Assembly: GCF_021391495.1 (NCBI RefSeq)
Contig: NZ_CP090063.1
Span: forward strand, 5,766,001 to 5,830,000
Origin: Amycolatopsis acidiphila
Lineage (GTDB): Bacteria > Actinomycetota > Actinomycetes > Mycobacteriales > Pseudonocardiaceae
Direction of reading: 5' to 3'
DNA length: 64,000 nucleotides
Part shown: piece by piece, positions 29,676-37,959 of the stretch
Position numbering within the stretch: the stretch's first letter is position 1
How the letters are laid out: each line of letters starts with the position of its first letter
Program-made: the position numbers and the translations under genes
Notes under the pieces: generated by a model
Told to the model about the DNA's origin: nothing
Databases searched by the model: none
The model's input: the letters and a program-made list of their open reading frames with translations, nothing else

Positions 29676-30854
29676 CTACTCCGGCAACCGGTCGAAGGTC
29701 AGCTCCAGGCGGTAGGGGCTGTTGAGGCTGAGCCCGGCCTGCCGCGGGATGTCGGCCCCCGGCTTCAGCGCGAAGTTCGTCGTCCTGGCGAGCAGCTCCT
29801 CGAAGGCGATCGCCAGCTGCAACCGCGCGAAGTGCAGCCCCAGACAGCGATGGATGCCGATGCCGAAGGACACGTGCGGGTTGTCCGGCCGGTCGAACAC
29901 CAGCTCGTCGGGCCGCTCGAACCGCGCCGGGTCCCGGTTCGCCGCCGCGAAGAACACCGCGACCCGGTCGCCCGCCTTCACAGGCGTGCCACCGACTTCG
30001 GTGTCGCGCGTCGCGGTGCGGGCCATGTGCGCCACCGTGGTCTCCAGGCGCAGGAACTCGTCGAGGTCGCGCCGCCACCAGTCCGGCTCGCGCAGGCGCG
30101 GCTCGATGTCGTCCCGGGTGGCGAGGTGGTAGGCGATGTTCGTGAGCACCCCCCGGGTCGTGTCGAGACCGCCGAGGAACAGCGTGGTCACGATGTCCAG
30201 CCGCTCCTCCACCGTCAGCGGGCGCCCGTCGATCCTGGCCGTGACCAGTGCGGCGAGCACGTCCTCGCGGCCGTCCGGCGCGGCTTCGGCCTCCGCGAGC
30301 GCTTCCACGGCCAGCCCGGCGAGCACGCCGAACGCCTCGGACGAGCTCGCCACCGCCGCCTGCTTCGCCGCGGCCACCCCGCGCTCGACGAGCTCCAGGT
30401 TGTCGGTCGCGAACACGACCCGGGCCAGGGAACCGGCGCTGAACGGGACCGCGAAATCGGCCACCACGTCGAACTCGCCCTTGTCGATGAACGCGCTCAT
30501 CGCCTCCCGCGCGATTTCGCGCAGCTGCCCTTCATAACGCGACAGGAAAGATCGGGAGAAATACGGGTTGAGGATCTTGCGGTATTCGCGGTGCGCGGGC
30601 GGGTCGGTGTCGATCGGGATAACGCGGACCGGCACGCCTCGCAGACTCGGTTGCGCGGAGCTGAAGGTCTCCGGGTCACCGCACACCGTCCGGACGTCCT
30701 GATACCGCGTGGGCACGAGATAGCCGCCGTCGGCCGACGAACGCAGGACGGGGCATTCGCCGCGGGCGACCGCGACCGCGGCCAGCACGTTTTCGCGCTG
30801 GTCCTCGGCGTAGAGGTCGATGTTTCCCAGGATTTCCTCAACGGACTTGGTCAT
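29676..30854 (-). CDS. Cytochrome P450
   Basis: 392 aa bacterial class I P450. I-helix LFLGGLDTT (Asp231/Thr232), K-helix ExxR at Glu266-Arg269 (DEFLRLE), and the haem-thiolate motif FGIGIHRCLG with Cys337. Length is normal for soluble actinobacterial P450s. No ferredoxin or reductase gene adjoins it, so electrons must come from elsewhere. The ATG has GGAGGA upstream. The substrate cannot be inferred; the neighbours (secreted protease, RsbP) give no pathway hint. Confidence 0.9.
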   Translation of the reverse strand: MTKSVEEILGNIDLYAEDQRENVLAAVAVARGECPVLRSSADGGYLVPTRYQDVRTVCGDPETFSSAQPSLRGVPVRVIPIDTDPPAHREYRKILNPYFSRSFLSRYEGQLREIAREAMSAFIDKGEFDVVADFAVPFSAGSLARVVFATDNLELVERGVAAAKQAAVASSSEAFGVLAGLAVEALAEAEAAPDGREDVLAALVTARIDGRPLTVEERLDIVTTLFLGGLDTTRGVLTNIAYHLATRDDIEPRLREPDWWRRDLDEFLRLETTVAHMARTATRDTEVGGTPVKAGDRVAVFFAAANRDPARFERPDELVFDRPDNPHVSFGIGIHRCLGLHFARLQLAIAFEELLARTTNFALKPGADIPRQAGLSLNSPYRLELTFDRLPE

Positions 30855-30895
30855 GCGTCCTCCCGGTTCGGCGGTGAATTCCCACCGTAGGACGT

Positions 30896-32083
30896 TCAGC
30901 GGGCCGACGGGACGCTCATCGCGAGAACGGCGATGTCGTCGTCGAGCCCGTCGCCGAACCCGCCGAGCAGCTTGGTGATCGCCGCGACGACCCCGCTCGC
31001 CGTCGTGGGCGCCAGCTCGCGCACGAACTCGTACAGCGCCTCCTCGCCGTATCGCTCGCGGCTCTGGCCGAGCCGGGCTTCGGTGAGGCCGTCGGTGTAG
31101 AGCAGCAGGGTGTCCCCCGTACGCAGCCTCGCGGTCGTGGAGGCGAACCGCGCGTCCGGCAGCGCGCCGACCAGCTGTCCGCCCTGTGTCGCCAGGACTT
31201 CGGCCGAACCGTTGCCGCGCAACAGAAGTGCGGGCGGATGCCCGCCGCTGGCGAGGGTGACCGTGCAGCCATCGACGTCGGGCACGAGCACCCCGAAGAT
31301 CACCGTGCAGAAACGCGGGTCGTCGCCGCGGTACTCGTGGTTGAGCACCGTGTCCAGCACGGCGAGCACGGATTCGGGCTCGGCGTCGGTCACCGCCGCC
31401 GCGCGCAGGGTGTACCGGGTCAGCGAGGTCACCGCTGCGGCCCCGGCACCCTTGCCGCACACGTCGCCGAGGAAGAAGCCCCAGCGTCCGCCCGCGAGCG
31501 GGAACAGGTCGTAGAAGTCGCCGCCGACCTGGTACGGCGACGCGTGGTGGTAGTACGCGTCGACCGCCATGCCCGGTGGCGCGGTCAGCACGGGCGGCAG
31601 GAGGGTGCGCTGCAGCGTGGTGGCCAGCTGCAGCACCCGGTCGCGTTCGCGATCGGCGTCCTGGCGGGCCCGCAACAGCTCCCGCTCGTAGGCGCGGCGG
31701 TCGCGGGCGTCGAAGATCGTCGTGCGGATCACCCGCGGCCCGCCGTCTTCGCCGGTCTTCAGGGTGGAGGTCACCAGCACCGGCAGCCGGGTGCCGTCCG
31801 CGGCGACGAGGTCGAGCGCGACGCCGCCGAGCTCACCCTGCATCCGCAGCAGCGGCGCGAAATGTGTTTCGTGGTAGAGCTTTCCGCCGACCGTGAGCAG
31901 GTCCGCGAACCGCAGCCGCCCGGCCACCTGGTCCCGTTCGTAGCCCAGCCAGCCGAGCAGGGTGGCGTTGACCCTGACGATCCGCCCGTCCGGCAGTGTC
32001 GAGAGGTAACCACACGGGGCGTTCTCGTACAGGTCTTCCGCGCTGTCCTCGGGCAGCGCGTCGTACGGCTCGCCCGTGCTCAT
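30896..32083 (-). CDS. rsbP: PAS-domain SpoIIE/PP2C phosphatase (RsbP-like)
   Basis: 395 aa. PAS domain ~15-125 (YENAPCGYLSTLPDGRIVRVN), a short coiled linker ~128-165, then a SpoIIE-type PP2C phosphatase (VGGDFYDLFPL, FFLGDVCGKGAGAAAV, LLLYTDGLTEAR, GLDDDIAVLA). RsbP in Bacillus dephosphorylates the STAS antagonist RsbV under energy stress and needs the hydrolase RsbQ. Here an RsbQ-like gene lies directly upstream, with its stop overlapping this ATG (TGATG). Domain order and partner match the RsbQP module; the cognate STAS protein could be either one in this window or one elsewhere. Confidence 0.85.
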   Translation of the reverse strand: MSTGEPYDALPEDSAEDLYENAPCGYLSTLPDGRIVRVNATLLGWLGYERDQVAGRLRFADLLTVGGKLYHETHFAPLLRMQGELGGVALDLVAADGTRLPVLVTSTLKTGEDGGPRVIRTTIFDARDRRAYERELLRARQDADRERDRVLQLATTLQRTLLPPVLTAPPGMAVDAYYHHASPYQVGGDFYDLFPLAGGRWGFFLGDVCGKGAGAAAVTSLTRYTLRAAAVTDAEPESVLAVLDTVLNHEYRGDDPRFCTVIFGVLVPDVDGCTVTLASGGHPPALLLRGNGSAEVLATQGGQLVGALPDARFASTTARLRTGDTLLLYTDGLTEARLGQSRERYGEEALYEFVRELAPTTASGVVAAITKLLGGFGDGLDDDIAVLAMSVPSAR

Positions 32084-32886
32084 CACGCACCGCTGGCCGC
32101 GAACGCCGCGATCGCCTCCGTCGTCTGCACCGGGGCGCTCAGCTGGGGGCAGTGGCCGACCGCGTCGAGGGTGACCAGGCGGCAGTCCGGGATCCGGTCG
32201 CGCACGTACGCGCCGACCGCGCGCGGGGCGATCGCGTCCTCTGCGCACTCGATCACCAGCGAGGGCACGGTGACCTTCGGCAGGTCCTCGCGGTTGTCGG
32301 AGAGGAACGTGGCGCGGGCGAAGACCTTCGCGATCTCCGGGTCGGTACGGCAGAAGCTGTTCGTCAGCTCCTCGCCCAGCTCCGGGCGGTCCGGATTGCC
32401 CATGATCACCGGGGCCATCGTCGCGGACCAGCCGAGGTAGTTGCTGTCGAGGGAGTCGAGCAGCTCGTCGATGTCGGCGGCGCTGAACCCGCCGTGGTAG
32501 TCGCCGTCATCGAGGTAGCACGGCGAGGGGGTCAGCAGAACGAGCTTGGCGAAGCGGCCGGGCTCGGCGTCGACCGCGAGCACGCCGATCATCGCCGACA
32601 CCGAGTGCCCGACGAACACCACGTCGCGCAGGTCCAGCTCGCGGCACAGCTCCAGGACGTCCTCGGCATACCCCCACAGGCTCGCGTAGCGCCGCGGGTC
32701 CCAGGCCGAGAGGTCCGAGCGTCCCGAGCCGACGTGGTCGAACAGCACGACCCGGTGGTCCCGCGCCAGTTCCGGCACCGCGAGCCGCCACAGGTTCTGG
32801 TCGCAGCCGAACCCGTGGGCGAGCAGCAGCACCGGGCCGTCCGGCTTGCCGGTGACGACGACGTTGTTCCTGCTTCGCACGTCCAC
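32083..32886 (-). CDS. rsbQ: RsbQ-like alpha/beta hydrolase
   Basis: 267 aa. RsbQ signature at the N-terminus (RNNVVVTGKPDGPVLLLAHGFGCDQNLW), nucleophile Ser in VGHSVSAMIG, acid in ECAEDAIAP and His in DAVGHCPQLS. In Bacillus RsbQ binds a small hydrophobic ligand and activates RsbP; related plant proteins are KAI2/D14. GTG start with AAAGGA 7-8 nt upstream. Stop overlaps the RsbP start, so the two are co-translated. Confidence 0.88.
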   Translation of the reverse strand: MDVRSRNNVVVTGKPDGPVLLLAHGFGCDQNLWRLAVPELARDHRVVLFDHVGSGRSDLSAWDPRRYASLWGYAEDVLELCRELDLRDVVFVGHSVSAMIGVLAVDAEPGRFAKLVLLTPSPCYLDDGDYHGGFSAADIDELLDSLDSNYLGWSATMAPVIMGNPDRPELGEELTNSFCRTDPEIAKVFARATFLSDNREDLPKVTVPSLVIECAEDAIAPRAVGAYVRDRIPDCRLVTLDAVGHCPQLSAPVQTTEAIAAFAASGA

Positions 32887-32929
32887 GGGGACATCCTTTC
32901 ACTGCGGCCCGGTTGCCGCCGCCGGACGT

Positions 32930-33576
32930 TCAGCCCGACGAGCGCTGCTCCCGGGTGTCCCGGCGCAGTTTCCGCGCCTGCTCGGTCACCGAGCGGACCT
33001 GCTCGGCCAGTGCGCTGTCGGTGTCCTCCAGTGCGGCGTGCGCGTCGGCGAGCGGGGTGAGCAGGCGGGCCGGGTCGTCGTCGGCCAGCGCCTGCTGGAC
33101 GCGGTCCTGCGCCGGGCGGTCCAGCCCGTCGAGCGCCCCGATCTGCCCTGCCAGCCGCCGCAGCGAACCCGAGTTGCGCCGCGCCCACTCCGCCACCGCA
33201 CGCTCCCCCGCGCGCCTGCTGCGCTCCGCCTCGACCCGCTGCTCGCCGGTCTGTGCCCCTCGTGCGCGGACGGCCGCAGCCGCAGGTAGCGCCGCTCGGC
33301 GGCCTGCCTGCTGGTCACGCCCAGGGCGGGCGCGAGCCGCGCCCAGCTGACCCGCTGCTGTCGCGCCGAGCCGATCAGCCGCGGCTCCCACGCCGCCAGC
33401 TCGTCCCGCAGCCCGCGCAGGACGGTCAGCGCCGCGAGCAGCTCCCGCGGCCCGGCGGACGAGCCGACCACGGCCTGTACCAGTGCCACCGCCTGCGCCG
33501 CTTCGGGCAGCTCGGCCGGCCCGTCCAGCTCGCGGAGCAGCGCCAGCGCCGCGGCACGTTCGTCCTCGTCCGTCAT
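32930..33576 (-). pseudogene. rheA: RheA-like Hsp18 repressor, frameshifted
   Basis: Two minus-strand frames together give one ~215-aa protein of the family annotated as HSP18 transcriptional regulator. The first part (from ATG 33576) is MTDEDERAAALALLRELDGP up to LGVTSRQAAERRYLRLRPSAHEG. The second, in another frame, continues AQTGEQRVEAERSRRAGER and ends EQRSSG. The break is at the C-run 33256-33259, where one extra base would join the frames. It is either newly inactivated or a base-call error. Divergent from the Hsp20 gene across two RheA-type operators. Confidence 0.75.
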
Positions 33577-33578
33577 AC

Positions 33579-33597
33579 TGTCATCCTTTCGACGACG
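33579..33597. promoter_or_regulatory. RheA-type operator, copy 1
   Basis: TGTCATC-N5-GACGACG. The RheA operator of Streptomyces albus hsp18 is, as I recall it, TGTCATC-N5-GATGACA. This copy lies directly upstream of the repressor's own start codon. Confidence 0.6.
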
Positions 33598-33604
33598 TCA
33601 AACT

Positions 33605-33623
33605 TGTCATCGGATTGACGACA
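33605..33623. promoter_or_regulatory. RheA-type operator, copy 2
   Basis: TGTCATC-N5-GACGACA, one mismatch from a perfect 7-5-7 dyad and 26 bp from copy 1. It covers a TTGTCA/TTGACG region that could be the -35 of the hsp18 promoter, so occupancy should block heat-shock transcription. Confidence 0.65.
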
Positions 33624-33676
33624 TGCTAAACCAACAGTGCGCGTTGACGCCAGCGTCGACCAGCGAGGAGGTAGTC

Positions 33677-34090
33677 ATGTTGATGCGCACCGATCCCTAC
33701 CGCGAGATGTTCGGGCCCGGCACCTGGTCCCGTCCCGCGCCGATACCGATGGACGCCTGCCGGACCGGCCGCGAGGTCGTGCTCTCCTTCGACCTGCCCG
33801 GCCTGACGCCCGACGCCATCGAGATCAGCGTCGAGCGCAACGTCCTGACCGTCAAGGCCGAGCGTCGCCCGGACCACCCCGGCGGAGACGTGCGGACGCT
33901 CGTCACGGAACGACCGCTCGGCGTGTTCTCCCGCCGGCTCTTCCTCGGCGACGGCCTCGACACCGAGCACGTCGCCGCCGACTACGAAGCCGGCGTGCTG
34001 ACCCTGCGCATCCCCGTCGCCGAGCAGGCGCAGCCCCGGCAGATTCCCGTCTCCGGCGCCGCACGTGAACCGGACCGCCTCGGCGCCTGA
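33677..34090 (+). CDS. Small heat-shock protein, Hsp20/Hsp18 family
   Basis: 137 aa alpha-crystallin-type chaperone. Crystallin domain ~28-120: VVLSFDLPGLTPDAIEISVE, NVLTVKAERR, LGVFSRRLFLGDGLD, YEAGVLTLRIPV. It binds unfolding proteins without ATP. Start: ATG at 33677 with GAGGAGG five bases upstream. An upstream in-frame ATG at 33623 overlaps the operator and has no ribosome-binding site. Regulated by the divergent RheA-like repressor through the two operators. Confidence 0.9.
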   Translation: MLMRTDPYREMFGPGTWSRPAPIPMDACRTGREVVLSFDLPGLTPDAIEISVERNVLTVKAERRPDHPGGDVRTLVTERPLGVFSRRLFLGDGLDTEHVAADYEAGVLTLRIPVAEQAQPRQIPVSGAAREPDRLGA

Positions 34091-34118
34091 CCCGCAATCG
34101 ACGGAAGCAGGAGGAATC

Positions 34119-34280
34119 GTGGGTACCGGTCTGGACCTCGGGTGGGGACGGCGGGGAGATCGGATGCCGGTCGCGTCGATGGTCCCCGGTCTGTCCGAAG
34201 TGGACTTCCCCGGCCCGGCCGGGCTCGCGGTCCGCACGGCAGGCGGTGACGGACTTCCGGCGGGAGCAGGCGGGAGATGA
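34119..34280 (+). CDS. Small ORF coupled to the ANTAR regulator (unknown)
   Basis: 53 codons from a GTG preceded by a strong AGGAGG with 4-nt spacing. The stop overlaps the next gene's start (ATGA). The product is Gly-rich (VGTGLDLGWGRRGDRMPVAS...) and matches nothing I recognise. The ribosome-binding site and coupling suggest it is translated, possibly only to deliver ribosomes to the ANTAR gene, whose own GGAG touches its ATG. Confidence 0.4.
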   Translation: MGTGLDLGWGRRGDRMPVASMVPGLSEVDFPGPAGLAVRTAGGDGLPAGAGGR

Positions 34281-35062
34281 GCAGCCCCCCGTGGCCGCCG
34301 GTGGCGGAGTTGCTGCGGGAGCTGCTCGACCGCATCACCGCGGAGCTGCCGGGCGCGCTCGGCGCGGCGATCAGCGTCCGGGACGACGGTGGTTCGCTGA
34401 ACCCGCTCGCGACCGCCGGGGTCGCCGCGCGCTTCGTGCCCGCGCAGCTCGAGAAGTTCGGCGGCCCGGTGCCCCACGCGGCGGCCACCGGCCGGCCCAC
34501 CGTCAGCAGCGCCGTGTTCGCCGACGAACGCTGGCCCGACCTCACCCTCGGCGCCGTCACCGACGCCGTACCCGAACTGCGGGCGCAGTGGCAGCGCGTG
34601 CGCGGCGCCGCCGCGTTGCCCTGCGACTGGGCGGACAACGGCAGGTTCGTGCTGTCCGCGACCCTCGACCGCCCGGCCACCGAGGCGACGGTGGGGGTGC
34701 TCGCCCGCTACGAGAAGCTCGTCGCGATGACGCTCGTGGTCGGCGAGGCCGCGACGGCGTACAAGGCCGACCACATGGTGGGCCTGTTGCAGTCCCGCGC
34801 CGCGATCGAGGAGGCCAAGGGCATCGTCGTCGCGATCCGCCGCTGCGGCCCCGACGAGGCCTGGGCGACGCTGCGGCGGGCGAGCCAGCGGCGGGCGAGC
34901 CAGGAGTTCAACGTGAAGCTGCGGGAGCTGGCCGTGGCGCTGATCGAGTACGTCGGCCGGGCCCCGGCACCCCAGCCCGACGGCGGCGAGGTGATCACGC
35001 CACGGCCCGAAGCGCGTCAGGCGGCGGAAAACCTCTGGCACGCCTTCACAGCGGTCTCCTGA
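34277..35062 (+). CDS. GAF-ANTAR antitermination regulator
   Basis: 261 aa. N-terminal ~150 residues look like a GAF sensor (LGAAISVRDDGG, SSAVFADERWPDL). The C-terminal ANTAR RNA-binding domain reads LQSRAAIEEAKGIVVAIRRCGPDEAWATLRRASQR. ANTAR proteins bind two-hairpin RNAs and prevent termination. No obvious paired hairpin target was seen nearby. The ATG directly abuts GGAG, too close for a normal ribosome-binding site, so it is probably coupled to the small ORF upstream. Confidence 0.83.
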   Translation: MSSPPWPPVAELLRELLDRITAELPGALGAAISVRDDGGSLNPLATAGVAARFVPAQLEKFGGPVPHAAATGRPTVSSAVFADERWPDLTLGAVTDAVPELRAQWQRVRGAAALPCDWADNGRFVLSATLDRPATEATVGVLARYEKLVAMTLVVGEAATAYKADHMVGLLQSRAAIEEAKGIVVAIRRCGPDEAWATLRRASQRRASQEFNVKLRELAVALIEYVGRAPAPQPDGGEVITPRPEARQAAENLWHAFTAVS

Positions 35063-35082
35063 TCATCGCGGGCGCGGCCGTG

Positions 35083-35088
35083 TAGATT
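35083..35088 (+). promoter_or_regulatory. Candidate -10 box of the TMEM175-like gene
   Basis: TAGATT 31 bp before the ATG, leaving a ~25-nt leader that carries GAGGAAG as ribosome-binding site. No convincing -35. Confidence 0.4.
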
Positions 35089-35119
35089 CTGCGCCGCAGC
35101 CGGCGATCCGAGGAAGACG

Positions 35120-35737
35120 ATGAAAACGGAACGGACCCCCGAACGTCTCGTCTTCTTCGCCGACGCCGTGGTCGCGATCGCACTGACACTGCTGGTCCTG
35201 CCGCTGACCGAGGTGGTGCCGGAGATCGTCGCCGCGCACGGGCACTCGATCGACGCGATCACCGAGAACCAGTGGCGGATCTCCAGCTTCCTGCTCAGCT
35301 TCGTGGTCATCGCCCGGCTGTGGCTGGTCCACCACCGGCTGTTCGAGGTGGTGGCCTCCTACACGGTGCCGCTGCAGTGGCTGAACATCGCCTGGCTGCT
35401 CACGGTCGCCGTGCTGCCGTTCCCCACGGAGATGATCGGCGCGTTCGGCGACGACAGGTTCACCGAGCTGTTCTACATCGGCACCGTCTTCGCCAGCAGC
35501 CTGTGCCTGACCGCCATGACCCTCGTGGTGCGGGCCGACCCGCAGCTGGTGAAACATCCCGGTGCCATCACCGACTCCTGGCGGTTCAGCTCGGTCGGCA
35601 GCACGGTCGCGCTGGGGTGCGCGTTCGCACTGACCGCGTTCGTGCCCGGGGTGGACTACTACTCGATCCTGCTCCTGGTGGTGCCGGCGCAACTGGACCG
35701 GATCCGATACCGCCGCCGCGCGCACGAAGACGCGTGA
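35120..35737 (+). CDS. TMEM175-family (DUF1211) potassium channel-like protein
   Basis: 205 aa with about six membrane segments. The first helix carries RLVFFADAVVAIALTLLVLPL, a variant of the RxxxFSD motif that defines bacterial TMEM175 channels (here FAD instead of FSD). The other helices are FLLSFVVIARLWLVHHRLF, LNIAWLLTVAVLPFP, LFYIGTVFASSLCLTAMTLV and a C-terminal pair. Predicted role: potassium-permeable channel of the cytoplasmic membrane, probably tetrameric because it has a single repeat. Start: ATG with GAGGAAG. Confidence 0.82.
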   Translation: MKTERTPERLVFFADAVVAIALTLLVLPLTEVVPEIVAAHGHSIDAITENQWRISSFLLSFVVIARLWLVHHRLFEVVASYTVPLQWLNIAWLLTVAVLPFPTEMIGAFGDDRFTELFYIGTVFASSLCLTAMTLVVRADPQLVKHPGAITDSWRFSSVGSTVALGCAFALTAFVPGVDYYSILLLVVPAQLDRIRYRRRAHEDA

Positions 35738-35780
35738 TGCGCCCCTGTGGTTCTCGCCGGCTGACAACCGCGCCGTACCG

Positions 35781-36272
35781 TCACGAGGCGTTGCTCCGGT
35801 CGAGCGGCCCCCACTCGCGCGAGCCCTGCTCGTCGACCAGTTGCTGTGCCTCGCGGAGCACGTCGTCGGTCACCCACGCCAGCAGGCGGTCGCACACCAC
35901 GAGCGGCTCGTTGTCCGGGCCGCGGGCGATCTCGGTGCCCTGGAACACCCACGGCCGCACACCCGGCCCGCGCAGCTCGCGCAGGTGCCGATAGTCGTAG
36001 ATGCGGCGGGCGAGCCACAGCCGCAGCGGGCGGTCGTCCCACCACGGCTCCACCTTCAGCGGGCTGGCCGACAACCCCGGCAGCGGCATGCCGGTCAGTG
36101 CGTCCCGGCTGGACTGCGGGGCGTTCTTCCCGTCGGCCAGGTCGGTTTCGGGGCCGAGCGACCAGCGCACGTAGAGGTCCCGCCCGTCCTGGGCTTCGAA
36201 CTCCTCCACCAGCTGGTCCAGCGTGCGCAGCGTTCTCACGGACCGCAGGGTTCCCCGCCGCGCCGGTTTCAC
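35781..36272 (-). CDS. DUF6098-like protein
   Basis: 163 aa soluble protein with RTLRTLDQLVEEFE, LYVRWSLGPETDLADG, SRDALTGMPLPGLSASPL, EPWWDDRPLRLWLARRIYDY. This pattern is shared by the actinobacterial DUF6098 family, which has no known function. The start is uncertain: GTG at 36272, or GTG at 36239 (before RTLRTLD); neither has a clear ribosome-binding site. Divergent from the STAS gene. Confidence 0.65.
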   Translation of the reverse strand: MKPARRGTLRSVRTLRTLDQLVEEFEAQDGRDLYVRWSLGPETDLADGKNAPQSSRDALTGMPLPGLSASPLKVEPWWDDRPLRLWLARRIYDYRHLRELRGPGVRPWVFQGTEIARGPDNEPLVVCDRLLAWVTDDVLREAQQLVDEQGSREWGPLDRSNAS

Positions 36273-36331
36273 GCGACCACGAGCTGGTTACAGTGTCGGA
36301 GGCGATCTTCGACTGGGGAACAGGAGTGAAA

Positions 36332-36676
36332 GTGGCGCTCACGGTCGAGTGGGAACGCGCCCGGGACGTGCTGGTCGTCTCGGTCGCCGGCGAGGTGGAC
36401 GCGAGTTCCGCGGCCCGGCTGCAGGAGGGCGTCGCGGCCGCGCGCACGGCCGACGTCCCGGCGTCGGCGCTGGTGGTGCTCGACCTCAACCGCGTCGACT
36501 TCCTGGACTCGGCGGGCCTGGCGGTGCTGGTCGAGGTCGCCAGCGACTGCCACAAGGCCGAGCAGGAGCTGCGCATCGTCGCGACCTCGCGGGCGGTGCT
36601 GAACCCGCTGAAGCTCACCGGGCTGGACCAGATCTTCACGATCACCGATTCCGTGCCCACCGGCACCGGGCACTGA
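36332..36676 (+). CDS. STAS anti-sigma-factor antagonist
   Basis: 114 aa RsbV-type STAS protein, with Ser in VDFLDSAGLAVLVE. GTG start at 36332 with AGGAG five bases upstream; another GTG at 36326 sits on that sequence. No kinase or phosphatase gene is adjacent, so its partners must be distant (for example the RsbP-like phosphatase 4 kb away or the fused RsbW-like domain at 7.3 kb). 44 bp upstream of the leaderless GT87 gene. Confidence 0.83.
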   Translation: MALTVEWERARDVLVVSVAGEVDASSAARLQEGVAAARTADVPASALVVLDLNRVDFLDSAGLAVLVEVASDCHKAEQELRIVATSRAVLNPLKLTGLDQIFTITDSVPTGTGH

Positions 36677-36707
36677 CACCGACCGTCCCGGCGCGGGGGC
36701 CACGTCC

Positions 36708-36713
36708 TAGAGT
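36708..36713 (+). promoter_or_regulatory. Candidate -10 box of a leaderless gene
   Basis: TAGAGT followed by seven bases and the ATG of the GT87 gene at 36721; transcription would start at or next to the start codon. Confidence 0.5.
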
Positions 36714-36720
36714 GAGCGCG

Positions 36721-37959
36721 ATGCGTAAACACCTCTGGGTCGTGCCCGTGCTCTGCGCTGTGTGGCTGTTCTTCGCCTTCCGCGGGATGTTCACAGCCAT
36801 GCCGACGCGCCCGCAGATCGACCTCGAGGTCTACCGCTACGGCGTCCAGGCCTGGTGGGACGGGCACAACCTGTACGGCGCACTGCCACCGGTCGAGAAC
36901 GGGGCCGAGCTGCCCTTCGTGTACCCGCCGTTCGCGGTGCTGATCCTGAGCCCGCTGGTGCTGCTGCCGTGGGACGCGGCGGTCGTGACGCTGTACGTGC
37001 TGAGCACGATCTGCCTGCTGATGACGCTGTACCTGGTCTCCCGCGTCGCGTGGCCACCGCTGGGCCGGGCCGGCGGCTTCGTCGTGGCGTGCGTCGCGCT
37101 GCCGCTGACGGTGTTCCTCGAGCCGGTCAGCCAGACCTACCAGTTCGGCCAGGTGAGCCTGGTGATGATGGCGCTGGTGGCGGTCGACTGCCTGGCCGGG
37201 AAGACGGTGTGGCCGCGCGGGTTCGGCATCGGCCTGGCCGCGGCGATCAAGCTCACCCCGGCGGCGTTCATCCTGTTCTTCCTGGTCCGCAAGGACTACC
37301 GCTCGGCCGCGCGCGCGGGCATCACGTTCGTGGTGGCCGCGGCCGTCGGCTTCGCCACCGACTTCCACGCCTCGGTCCAGTACTGGTTCCAGGGCGGGCT
37401 GTCCGGCGGCGGGGTCAGCGGCACCGCGTTCAAGACGAACCAGACCATCGAGGCCGCGCTGGTGCGCACCGGCCTCTCCGGCGCGGCCGAGAAGGCCGTG
37501 TGGATCGCGGTGATCGCGGCGCTGGTGGTCGTGGTCGCCCTCGCGATGCGCCGCGCCGAGCCGGCGCTGGCACTGATGGCCAACGCCGGGCTCGCGCTGC
37601 TCGTGTCGCCGACTTCGTGGTCGCACTACTACGTGTGGGTCGCCCCGGCGCTGCTGGTCCTGCTCGCCCACGGCGCGCGGCGGGCCTACGAACGGTCGTG
37701 GCTCGCGGCGGCCTGGTTCGCCTGGGCCGTGCTGACCGCGGTGTTCTTCTACCTCGCACCGTTCCACCACCTGCCGGACACCGACTTCCCGGTCGTGCAC
37801 GTGCACTGGGACTGGCCGCAGCAGCTGTCGGCGGCGACGTATCCGCTGGTCGGCGTGGCGTTGCTGCTCGCGTTCGCGATCCCGCGCCTGCGCCGGCCGA
37901 AGCTGGAGCCCCTGCTGACGACGCCGCTCAGGCACCCTGCCGGGGCCGGGGCGAGCTGA
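36721..37959 (+). CDS. GT87 polyprenyl-phosphate-mannose mannosyltransferase-like protein
   Basis: 412 aa, about ten membrane helices. The first periplasmic loop carries the catalytic-type Asp of GT-C enzymes (PRQIDLEVYRYGVQAW-like region, then FVYPPFAVLIL). Further family marks are TYQFGQVSLVMMALVAVD and IGLAAAIKLTPAAFILFFL. Members such as PimE and the Rv2181 group add mannose from polyprenyl-phosphate-mannose to PIM/lipomannan outside the membrane. Possibly leaderless. Its 3' end overlaps the convergent NmrA gene by 32 bp. A paralogue lies at 56.9 kb. Confidence 0.83.
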   Translation: MRKHLWVVPVLCAVWLFFAFRGMFTAMPTRPQIDLEVYRYGVQAWWDGHNLYGALPPVENGAELPFVYPPFAVLILSPLVLLPWDAAVVTLYVLSTICLLMTLYLVSRVAWPPLGRAGGFVVACVALPLTVFLEPVSQTYQFGQVSLVMMALVAVDCLAGKTVWPRGFGIGLAAAIKLTPAAFILFFLVRKDYRSAARAGITFVVAAAVGFATDFHASVQYWFQGGLSGGGVSGTAFKTNQTIEAALVRTGLSGAAEKAVWIAVIAALVVVVALAMRRAEPALALMANAGLALLVSPTSWSHYYVWVAPALLVLLAHGARRAYERSWLAAAWFAWAVLTAVFFYLAPFHHLPDTDFPVVHVHWDWPQQLSAATYPLVGVALLLAFAIPRLRRPKLEPLLTTPLRHPAGAGAS

